A stretch of 8,967 nt of DNA from NCBI GenBank assembly GCA_038229875.1, contig JBBROA010000147.1, positions 1 through 8,967 on the forward strand, read 5' to 3'. The notes under the pieces were generated by a model. It searched no databases, was not told the origin of the DNA, and saw only the letters and a program-made list of their open reading frames with translations. The number at the start of each line of letters is the position of its first letter. Within the stretch, counting starts at the first letter, position 1. Origin of the DNA: JALYUA01 sp038229875. Its GTDB lineage: Bacteria > Acidobacteriota > Thermoanaerobaculia > UBA5066 > Gp7-AA6. Both the position numbers and the translations under genes were made by a program. Shown here piece by piece: positions 1 to 5,775 of the stretch.

Positions 1-244
1 AAAGTGCCTGGCCCGGGAAGAGGCGGAACACCCGCTCGCCGCCGTTCCAGTCGCCCGTGAAGACCATGACGTGGCGCTCGACCACATGGAGCCGGCCGTC
101 GGCATCGAGCCGCGCGGTCACGCCGAGCGACCGCCAGTGGAGCTCCTTCTCGGCCCGGGCGATGCCCGACCCCATCGCGAGGACGAGGACCGCCGCGGCG
201 AGAAAGCGGGCGCCGAAACGAAACTGGATTCGCGAGGCGGGCAT
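1..244 (-). CDS. DUF2207-like exported protein, N-terminal part only
   Basis: This gene starts at ATG (complement of 242-244) and runs off the left edge, so only its first 81 codons are visible. The first 31 residues form a classic signal peptide: positive residues R5, R9 and R13, a hydrophobic run from about 14 to 27, and an A-R-A cleavage site before EKELHW. The mature start has a pattern of the type LDADGRLHVVERHVMVFTGD followed by W-N-G-G-E-R. This resembles the N-terminal domain of DUF2207 membrane proteins, where an amphipathic strand with a 'DG.L.V.E' core is followed by 'F.G....G..R'. From family knowledge, such proteins continue with transmembrane helices and a low-complexity glycine-rich tail, which would lie outside this window. 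The function of the family is unknown. No Shine-Dalgarno sequence precedes the ATG, but a -10-like hexamer sits just upstream. It lies downstream of topA on the same strand with a 143-nt spacer. The family call rests on motif memory over a short stretch. Confidence 0.6.
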   Translation of the reverse strand, partial: MPASRIQFRFGARFLAAAVLVLAMGSGIARAEKELHWRSLGVTARLDADGRLHVVERHVMVFTGDWNGGERVFRLFPGQAL

Positions 245-251
245 TGGCCGG

Positions 252-257
252 ATTCTA
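252..257 (-). promoter_or_regulatory. possible -10 box for the DUF2207-like gene
   Basis: On the minus strand the hexamer TAGAAT (5 of 6 to TATAAT) ends 7 nt before the ATG at 244. With normal spacing the transcript would start at or almost at the start codon, which fits the missing Shine-Dalgarno sequence and would make the mRNA leaderless. No convincing -35 hexamer lies 16-18 nt further upstream in this very GC-rich stretch, so this is a weak call. Confidence 0.25.
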
Positions 258-330
258 GGCGAGACTCGCCCGGGCCCGCGCGGCGAGGCCGGTCAGTGCG
301 CGGCAGGCCGCGGCACCTCCTGCGCCCCGG

Positions 331-354
331 GCAGCGGGGCAGCGGGGCAGCGGG
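331..354. repeat. three tandem copies of an 8-bp unit
   Basis: GCAGCGGG occurs three times head to tail in the 143-nt spacer between the end of topA and the DUF2207-like gene, followed by two decayed partial copies (ACGCGGG, ACAGCGG). The rest of this spacer (245-387) holds a small CGCGGC/GCCGCG inverted repeat at 299-312 and no coding signal that I can support. No T-run follows that hairpin on the minus strand, so it is not a standard terminator for topA. Confidence 0.7.
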
Positions 355-387
355 ACGCGGGACAGCGGAGGGGTCGGCGGTGAGGAG

Positions 388-3123
388 CTAGCTCGCGCGG
401 CGGCGCGGGGCCGGCTTCTTCGTTTTCGCCGCGCGGCGGGGAGCCTTCCGGGCGGCGCCCGCCGCAGAAACCAGCGCCGCTGGCGCCGGCACCGTTTCGA
501 CGGAGCCTTCCGCCAGGGAAGACGGGGATCCGGACGTTCGGGAACGGCTCTTCCTGGCCGCGGTCGCCTTTCCCGCCGACGGCGTCGAAGGCAGGAAGAT
601 GTCCTGCATCTCGGGAATGTTTCCCGCTTCGTTCTCGAACCCGCAGCCGGCCTTGTCGCACGCGAAGACGTTTCCGCCCTTGCGCTCCCGGTGAAGCAGG
701 TACGAATTCCCGCACTGGGGGCAGGCCTCCGGGATCGGCCGGACCGACAGCGTGAAGTCGCACGCCGGGTAGTTGACGCAGCCGTAGAAGGGGCGGAAGC
801 GCCCGCGCCGCTCGGCGATGACACCGCCATCCTTGGGGCAGCGGACTCCGGTGTCTCGTACGGGCTTCGGGGGCTTGTAGCGGCACGCCGGGTAATTCGA
901 GCAGGAGACGTACGCGCCGAATTTGCCGTGCCGTTTGACGAGCGAATGCTGGCAGTCGGGGCACATCTCCCCCGTCGGCTCGTCGGGCCGAGCCTCGGCC
1001 TTGCCTCCCGCCATCACCACGTTCACCACGTTGCGGCACTTGGGATACGCCGTGCAGCCCAGAAACGCGGAGCCGGCGCGGCTCTGCCGCAGTTTCATCG
1101 GCGAGCCGCACTCCTCGCAGGTCGTGCTCTCGAGGTCCGTCGCGTCGACGGCGTCTTCTTCGGGGTCGGGGATGTTCTCGGTAAACGTGCAGCTCGGATA
1201 TCCGCTGCAGGCTACGAACAGGCCGTTCTTGCCCATGCGGAGCTTCAGCTTCTTCCCGCACTTCGGGCAGGCTTCCGCAGTCGCGGGGACGACCGGGAAG
1301 GAGAGAAGCTTTCGCGCCTCGCCCAGAGGGATGCCCGCTTTCCCGGAGACCATCTCCTCGAGCGCCCTGTTGCGATCCGCGGTGAACGTCTTGTCGAACT
1401 CCGCGATCGCCGTCTTCCACGGGAGCGTGCCGTCTTCGACTTCGTCCAGCCGCTCTTCCATTCGGGCCGTGTAGGACGTCTCGAAGAAATCCCCGAAGTA
1501 CGGCAGCAGCAGCTCGATCACGGTGCGGCCGAGCGCGGTCGGGATGAACCGCCGGTCCTTCTTCCGCACGTACTCGCGGTCCTCGATCTTCCGCAGGATC
1601 TCGGCGTACGTCGAAGGCCGGCCGATGCCGTTCTCTTCCAGGAACTTGACGAGCGACGCCTCGTTGAACCGCGGCGGCGGCTGTGTGGATTTCTTTTCCG
1701 GGATCACCGCGACGAGCTTCAGCGTCTCCCCTTCGACTAGGGGCGGAAGGCGCGAGCCCTCCTTCTCCGTGTCTTTGTCCTTTTCGGGGCGATCGCTTTC
1801 CTCTTCCTCTTCGGCCGCGACGCCGTACGCCGCGAGCCAGCCGGGCGACTTCAGCGTCGATCCGTTCGCGCGATAGACCGCCTTGCCGGCCGAGATGTCG
1901 GCGGAGGTCGTGTCGTACACCGCCGGGTTCATCTGCGAGGCGACGAAGCGCTCCCAGATCAGGCGGTAGACCTTCGATTCGTCCGGGGCGAGAAAGTTCG
2001 CGACCTTCTCGGGCGGCAGGTCGAGGTACGTGGGCCGGATCGCCTCATGCGCGTCCTGAGTGTCCCGCCGGCTCTTGAAGAACCTGGGCGATTCGGGAAG
2101 AGTGTCGGGTCCGTATTTGGCCTGGATGTGCTCGCGCACCCCCGTCAACGCGTCATTGGAAACGCGCGTCGAGTCCGTGCGCATGTAGGTGATCAGTCCG
2201 ACGGTCCCGCGGCCCGGGATCTCGCGGCCTTCGTACAGACGCTGGGCGACCTGCATCGTCCGTCGAACGGCGAACCCCAACCGGCGAGCCGCCGCCTGCT
2301 GCAGCTGCGAGGTGATGAACGGCGGCGCGGGATTCTTCTTCCGCTCCGCGCTCTCGATTCTTGTGACGGTCCACGTCGCGCTGGCGACGTCGTCGCGGAC
2401 GCGCATCGCCGCGGCCTCGGACTCGAGACGTGGGTCCGTCCCGTCGAACTTCAGCTTCGTGCCTTCGAAGGAGGCGAGCCGGGCCGGAAAGACGGGCGGG
2501 GTTTTCCCCTCGAGCTCCGCATCCGCGATCCAGTACTCGACCGGACGGAACGCCTCGATCGCCTGTTCGCGCTCACAGATGATGCGCAGCGCCACGGTCT
2601 GGACGCGTCCGGCGGAGAGCCCCCGCCAGATCTTCTTCCAGAGGAGGTCCGAAACCTCGTAGCCGACGAGACGGTCGATGATTCGCCGCGCCTGCTGCGC
2701 GTCCACCTTCCGGACGTCGATCTCGCCGGCGTCCTCCATGGCCTGGAGAACCGCCTTCTTCGTGATCTCGTTGAATCGGACGCGTTTGAAGAAGGTGTCC
2801 TTCCCTCCGGCGCCCTTTCCAGAGCCCTTCAGGGACTCGTACAGGTGCCAGGAGATCGCCTCCCCTTCCCGGTCCGGGTCGGCGGCCAGGTACACCGCGT
2901 CCGAGGTCCGCGCGGCCTTTTTCAGGTCCGCGAGGGTCTTTTCCTTGCCGGCTAAGACCTCATAGGTGGGCGTATAGGAGTCGTTGCGGTCCACCCCGAG
3001 ACCCTTCTTGGGGAGGTCCCGGACGTGGCCGTAGGAAGCCAGCACCCTGAAGTCTTTTCCGAGGAACTTTTCGAGAGTCTTCGCCTTGGCGGGCGACTCG
3101 ACGATGACGAGGGAACGGGTCAT
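388..3123 (-). CDS. topA: DNA topoisomerase I (type IA)
   Basis: This enzyme relaxes negatively supercoiled DNA by nicking and resealing one strand, using Mg2+ and a tyrosyl-DNA intermediate. The protein is 911 residues. The Toprim domain opens it: IVESPAKAKTLEKFLG with catalytic E9, and DPDREGEAISWHL at 82-94 with the metal-binding acidic residues. SAGRVQTVALR follows at 170-180. The active-site tyrosine is Y313 in YMRTDS, then DAHEAIRPT at 358-366 and GIGRPSTYA at 499-507. The C-terminus carries five zinc-ribbon repeats (cysteines at 619/622/639/645, 669/672/690/696, 721/724/741/747, 762/-/782/788, 801/804/822/827). The fourth has lost its second cysteine (CPKD). A Lys/Arg-rich tail from about 855 to 911 ends the protein. 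The frame is open for 66 codons further upstream, but family alignment places the start at MTRSLVIVES. No good Shine-Dalgarno precedes it, and an ATG 21 nt upstream (3144) is a possible alternative. It lies 222 nt downstream of dprA on the same strand. Confidence 0.97.
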   Translation of the reverse strand: MTRSLVIVESPAKAKTLEKFLGKDFRVLASYGHVRDLPKKGLGVDRNDSYTPTYEVLAGKEKTLADLKKAARTSDAVYLAADPDREGEAISWHLYESLKGSGKGAGGKDTFFKRVRFNEITKKAVLQAMEDAGEIDVRKVDAQQARRIIDRLVGYEVSDLLWKKIWRGLSAGRVQTVALRIICEREQAIEAFRPVEYWIADAELEGKTPPVFPARLASFEGTKLKFDGTDPRLESEAAAMRVRDDVASATWTVTRIESAERKKNPAPPFITSQLQQAAARRLGFAVRRTMQVAQRLYEGREIPGRGTVGLITYMRTDSTRVSNDALTGVREHIQAKYGPDTLPESPRFFKSRRDTQDAHEAIRPTYLDLPPEKVANFLAPDESKVYRLIWERFVASQMNPAVYDTTSADISAGKAVYRANGSTLKSPGWLAAYGVAAEEEEESDRPEKDKDTEKEGSRLPPLVEGETLKLVAVIPEKKSTQPPPRFNEASLVKFLEENGIGRPSTYAEILRKIEDREYVRKKDRRFIPTALGRTVIELLLPYFGDFFETSYTARMEERLDEVEDGTLPWKTAIAEFDKTFTADRNRALEEMVSGKAGIPLGEARKLLSFPVVPATAEACPKCGKKLKLRMGKNGLFVACSGYPSCTFTENIPDPEEDAVDATDLESTTCEECGSPMKLRQSRAGSAFLGCTAYPKCRNVVNVVMAGGKAEARPDEPTGEMCPDCQHSLVKRHGKFGAYVSCSNYPACRYKPPKPVRDTGVRCPKDGGVIAERRGRFRPFYGCVNYPACDFTLSVRPIPEACPQCGNSYLLHRERKGGNVFACDKAGCGFENEAGNIPEMQDIFLPSTPSAGKATAARKSRSRTSGSPSSLAEGSVETVPAPAALVSAAGAARKAPRRAAKTKKPAPRRRAS

Positions 3124-3345
3124 AGGGGGGTTGGAAACTGGCATATCCGCGCGAAAAGCGCAAACGCCTGGTCTCTCCGAATGCCATAACAGAGCCTTAT
3201 TCCGGGCCGGTAACTTGCTGATTTCAAAGGCCCGCGTCCGCTCTTCCGTACGGCGTCCGAGAAGGAAGGCCTCCGGCGGCGTCCGGCAGGGGCCTCGCGG
3301 CCGCTCCGGGTCCCGGGCCATTCCGCGGTCAGTCCGGCGCCCCCT

Positions 3346-4449
3346 TCAGGCAACGGGGACCCCCGAGAGGGCGTAGCGTCCCCCGCCGTCACTCCGGGCA
3401 AGCCCGGCCGCTTCGAGCTCGAACAGGGCGGCCAGAGCGCTCGCGGCGGGCAGGTCCGCCTGGTCGGCGAGCTCGTCGGGGGTCGCGCTCCCCTCGCGCG
3501 TCATGACCCGCAGGAGAGCGTGCGCTTCGGCGGACAGATCGATCGCCGGTCCGGGAGCCGCGAGGCGGGTCGGGGGGGGCCCCCCGATCGCCGGGACGAG
3601 CTCGGACAGGACATCTTCCGCCCCCCGGCAGAGGATCGCGCCGTCGCGCAGGAGCTCGTGAGCCCCGACGGAGGTTTCCGAGAAGATGCTCCCCGGAACG
3701 GCGAAAACGTCGCGCCCGAAGTCCGCCGCGAGCCGGGCGGTGATCAGGGACCCGCTGCGGCGGGACGCCTCGACGACGACGACCCCGGAGGAGAGGCCGG
3801 CGATAATCCGGTTGCGGACGGGAAAGTTCTGCGCCCGCGGCCCGTCTCCGGGCGGGTGCTCCGAGAGGATCAGGTGGCCGTGCCGGAGCGACTCCTTGAG
3901 CCGCGAATTTTCCTTCGGGTAATCGGCGTCGAGCCCGCAGCCTAAGACCGCGATCGTCCCGCCGGGCCCCTCCCGCGCGGCGGCATGGGCCTCCGCATCG
4001 ACTCCCCGGGCGAATCCGGACACGACGCAGACGCCGGCGAGCGAAAGATCGCGTCCGAGCCGGGCTGCGACCTCCCGGCCGTAGCGGGTCGCTCCGCGGG
4101 AGCCCACGACCGCGACCGCGGGCAGCGAGAGGCGGGACACGTTGCCGTGCGCGAAGAGCAGAAACGGCGGATCCGCGATCTCCGCCAGAGCCGTCGGGTA
4201 AGCCTCGTCGAAGGCGGTGACGATCGCGATTCCGGACCGCTCGAGGTCCGCCGCCCAGCGTTCGGCCTCCCGGTCGTCCGGAGAACGGAGGAGGGCGCGC
4301 GCGGCGTCGAGTGACCTCAATCCCGAGGCGAGCTCGCGTTCGTCCGTGCCCAGAGTGGCTTCGACACCGCCCAGCGCCCGAATGACCGGCCAGACCCGGC
4401 GGGGGGAGAGCGCGCGGGATCGCGCCCAGGAGAAGGCGAGGCGCCTCAA
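3346..4449 (-). CDS. dprA: DNA-processing protein DprA (Smf)
   Basis: DprA binds incoming single-stranded DNA in the cytoplasm during natural transformation, protects it and loads RecA. With a TTG start at 4449 the protein is 367 residues, a normal size for the family. An N-terminal helix-hairpin/SAM-like segment (about 1-60, LRRLAFSWARS...VIRALGG) leads into the Rossmann-fold core: VVGSRGATRYG at 114-124, SGFARGVDAEAH at 144-155, AVLGCGLDADYP at 167-178, PVRNRIIAGLS at 210-220, and a GSLITA/FAVPGS region at 233-254. A winged-helix domain typical of longer DprA proteins covers about 307-361. The frame stays open 138 codons upstream to an ATG at 4863, but that stretch has no family similarity and runs antisense to the lipoprotein gene. 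No in-frame ATG exists near the domain start. TTG at 4449 lacks a Shine-Dalgarno, whereas CTG at 4476 has AAGG six bases upstream, so the exact start is unsettled. The position upstream of topA matches a widespread gene order. Confidence 0.93.
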   Translation of the reverse strand: MRRLAFSWARSRALSPRRVWPVIRALGGVEATLGTDERELASGLRSLDAARALLRSPDDREAERWAADLERSGIAIVTAFDEAYPTALAEIADPPFLLFAHGNVSRLSLPAVAVVGSRGATRYGREVAARLGRDLSLAGVCVVSGFARGVDAEAHAAAREGPGGTIAVLGCGLDADYPKENSRLKESLRHGHLILSEHPPGDGPRAQNFPVRNRIIAGLSSGVVVVEASRRSGSLITARLAADFGRDVFAVPGSIFSETSVGAHELLRDGAILCRGAEDVLSELVPAIGGPPPTRLAAPGPAIDLSAEAHALLRVMTREGSATPDELADQADLPAASALAALFELEAAGLARSDGGGRYALSGVPVA

Positions 4450-4516
4450 GATCGGAGATGAAGGGAAGTTACCCAGGCTGTGCCTTAATCCTTTCTTGAG
4501 GCGCCGTCCTGGCCCG

Positions 4517-4536
4517 CGAAGAGCCCCGAAGAGCCC
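4517..4536. repeat. tandem 10-bp direct repeat in the divergent region
   Basis: CGAAGAGCCC is repeated exactly twice with no spacer. A 10-bp period is close to one helical turn, so two protein copies could sit on the same face of the DNA. It lies 68 nt upstream of the proposed dprA start and about 100 nt upstream of the TATAAT box of the plus-strand operon. No known binding-site family is recognised. Confidence 0.6.
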
Positions 4537-4594
4537 AGTTTGCGCCTGTTCGAGATGGGTCTCTTCCGGATTGTCACGACGACGCCCGTGAATC

Positions 4595-4609
4595 GTTCCC
4601 GCAGGGAAC
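4595..4609. promoter_or_regulatory. perfect inverted repeat, candidate operator
   Basis: GTTCCC-GCA-GGGAAC is a perfect palindrome with 6-bp arms and a 3-nt centre. It ends 23 nt before the TATAAT box of the plus-strand operon, so it covers roughly -36 to -50 relative to the expected transcription start, where activators often bind. On the minus strand it would lie in the leader of a dprA transcript started from the same AT-rich core, where it could also fold as a short hairpin. A second, weaker inverted repeat, TCACG/CGTGA, lies at 4574-4591. The cognate regulator is not visible in the window. Confidence 0.4.
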
Positions 4610-4632
4610 AAAATCCTTCGGAGAGGCTTTCC

Positions 4633-4638
4633 TATAAT
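4633..4638 (+). promoter_or_regulatory. -10 box of the lipoprotein operon, possibly bidirectional
   Basis: An exact TATAAT lies 24 nt before the GTG start of the lipoprotein gene, which would give a short leader of about 18 nt containing the Shine-Dalgarno sequence. No recognisable -35 hexamer is found 16-18 nt upstream (the bases there read AAAATC-like), so an activator or a different sigma factor may be needed. The same bases read TATTAT (5 of 6) on the minus strand at 4639-4634, so this core could also fire towards dprA. Confidence 0.55.
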
Positions 4639-4652
4639 AGCCGCCGGCGATC

Positions 4653-4656
4653 GGAG
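4653..4656 (+). promoter_or_regulatory. ribosome binding site fixing the GTG start at 4663
   Basis: GGAG is followed by six bases (AAAATT) and then GTG. This supports the GTG over an upstream in-frame ATG at 4540, which would lie before the TATAAT box and add 41 residues ahead of a clear lipoprotein signal. Confidence 0.7.
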
Positions 4657-4662
4657 AAAATT

Positions 4663-5040
4663 GTGACGCGACGACCTGCCTTGCTGCTTCTGCTCTCGTC
4701 CGCTCTGGCCTTCGCGATCGGGTGTGCGGGGTACTCCCGCACGGACAAAGCCGCGTCGCAGCTCGCGTTCGGGACCGAGGTCGCGCGCAAGGGACTCTGG
4801 CGCGAGGCATCGTTCCGCTTCGAGCAGGCAATCGCGCGCGAACCGAACAACGCCCGCGCTCACAACAATCTCGCGGTGGCCCTGGAAGCCAGTGGCGAAT
4901 ACGCCCGGGCCCTCGGAGAGTACAAGCGCGCGCTCGAGCTCGATCCCAAGGACACCTACATCCGCCGCAACTACGCGCGGTTCGCGGAGTTCTACACGTC
5001 GTACACGCGGACGACCGGAAAGGCCGCCAGTGGCTCATAG
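4663..5040 (+). CDS. small TPR-repeat lipoprotein
   Basis: The product is a predicted 125-residue lipoprotein that carries two tetratricopeptide repeats and is probably anchored in the outer membrane facing the periplasm. Residues 1-21 form a lipoprotein signal: MTRRP, a hydrophobic run, then FAIGC with the lipidated cysteine at 21. The residue after it is Ala, not Asp, which by the E. coli sorting rule favours the outer membrane. TPR helices cover about 33-66 (AREPNNA end) and 67-100 (HNNLAVALEASGEYARALGEY... then LELDP), with the usual Gly, Tyr, Ala and Pro positions visible. The tail, 101-125, is Tyr/Thr/Arg-rich. TPR repeats mediate protein-protein contacts, so a scaffold or adaptor role is the simplest idea. 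It is too short to be BamD or PilF. It opens the three-gene operon, and its stop overlaps the next start by 11 nt, implying translational coupling. I do not recognise a specific named family. Confidence 0.85.
   Translation: MTRRPALLLLLSSALAFAIGCAGYSRTDKAASQLAFGTEVARKGLWREASFRFEQAIAREPNNARAHNNLAVALEASGEYARALGEYKRALELDPKDTYIRRNYARFAEFYTSYTRTTGKAASGS
5017..5023 (+). promoter_or_regulatory. ribosome binding site fixing the GTG start at 5030
   Basis: GGAAAGG is followed by six bases (CCGCCA) and GTG, inside the last codons of the lipoprotein gene. The frame is open much further upstream, but this GTG gives a clean signal peptide directly (basic residues, then a hydrophobic core), so it is the preferred start. 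Confidence 0.7.
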
Positions 5041-5752
5041 AAAACGACTCCGGTCGGCCGCCGCTCTGTGCCTCGCCCTTCTCCTGCCGCTGCTCTCCGC
5101 CGCCACGGTGTTCGCCGGCGTCTCCCAGGTGCGGCTGAAACTTCCCTTGAAGCCCCGGCTCCCCCTGCGCGGTAACGAAAAGATCGCCCTCGCGCCGTTT
5201 CTTCTGGTGCAGGACGCCGAGCGTTCGAAGGACAAGAGGCTCCAGAACGTGGACCTCCAGGCGGAGTTCCACCGGTTCTTGAAAAAGCAGATCGACAAGA
5301 AGACCAAGCTCGAGGTGATCGAGACCCCGCCCGAGATGAAGCTCCCGACGCAGAATCTGGCGGAGCTCGGCCGCGCGGCAGAGTTCTGGCGTTCCGTCGG
5401 GACGGCCACCGGCGCCGAGATCGTCGTTTCCGGAACGCTCGAGTTCCGGGTCGAAGACCGGTCCGGGTACAAGACCGAGGAGTACAACTCTCCGATCAAC
5501 GGACAGACGTATTACCGGCAGGTGTACGTCGAGCAGACCGGATTCGTCTTCGACATCGTGTTCCTGGTCTTCGACGGCCGAACGGGCGAAAAGATCCTGC
5601 AGGACGAATTCAAGGACTTCCGCCAGACGGGCGGCCGGCGCGCCGACGAGCTCCAGGGGCTATTCGAAAACCTCTTCTCCCTCGAAAACCAGATTCTGAA
5701 CCTCTTCGTCGCCCGCGAGCGCGAAGCGGACCGATACATCTTCACCGACTGA
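5030..5752 (+). CDS. secreted periplasmic protein, possible LpoB/CsgG/TolB-N-type fold
   Basis: The product has 240 residues. It starts with a signal peptide: basic MAHRKRLR, a hydrophobic core at about 10-22, and V-F-A before G30 as a likely cleavage site. No lipobox cysteine is present at the cleavage site. The mature part begins with a basic, proline-rich patch (RLKLPLKPRLPLRG, 35-48). It then shows an alternating pattern: a strand KIALAPFLLV at 51-60, a helix around 75-90 (LQAEFHRFLKKQI), a strand KLEVIE, a helix with LAELGRAAEFWRSVGTATGA at 110-129, and a strong strand AEIVVSGTLEFR at 129-140. A second strand pair (FVFDIVFLVFDGRTGEKI, 172-189) and a C-terminal helix follow. The order 'APF...L...L...G.....ADIVVSG.L' is seen in periplasmic proteins of the LpoB, CsgG and TolB N-terminal fold group. 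That assignment is inference from pattern, not a family match. It ends 23 nt before the protease/barrel gene. Confidence 0.8.
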   Translation: MAHRKRLRSAAALCLALLLPLLSAATVFAGVSQVRLKLPLKPRLPLRGNEKIALAPFLLVQDAERSKDKRLQNVDLQAEFHRFLKKQIDKKTKLEVIETPPEMKLPTQNLAELGRAAEFWRSVGTATGAEIVVSGTLEFRVEDRSGYKTEEYNSPINGQTYYRQVYVEQTGFVFDIVFLVFDGRTGEKILQDEFKDFRQTGGRRADELQGLFENLFSLENQILNLFVAREREADRYIFTD

Positions 5753-5775
5753 CATTTGTCGACGGGAGCCGCCGA

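Noticed and set aside
299..312. CGCGGC/GCCGCG hairpin as a topA terminator
   Set aside because: It is short, lies about 75 nt after the stop codon and lacks a T-run on the minus strand.
293..1420. A 375-codon minus-strand open frame overlapping the end of topA
   Set aside because: It is an out-of-frame reading of the topA zinc-ribbon region with Arg/Gly-rich composition and no motif. The topA frame has unmistakable family signatures.
2047..2955. Long plus-strand open frames antisense to topA, including 691-1740
   Set aside because: They are mirror frames of a highly conserved enzyme, with Arg/Leu/Gly-rich sequences and no domain pattern.
3216..3234. TTGAAA-like hexamer on the minus strand as a -35 for a separate topA promoter
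   Set aside because: No acceptable -10 hexamer lies 16-19 nt downstream. A separate promoter in the dprA-topA spacer is possible but not supported by sequence.
3124..3321. The 66-codon upstream extension of topA
   Set aside because: Family alignment starts at the Toprim strand. The extension is Arg/Pro-rich, unlike a TopA N-terminus, and lies in the spacer after dprA.
4540..4662. An ATG start at 4540 for the lipoprotein gene
   Set aside because: It would lie upstream of the TATAAT box and put 41 polar residues before the lipoprotein signal. GTG at 4663 has a good ribosome site.
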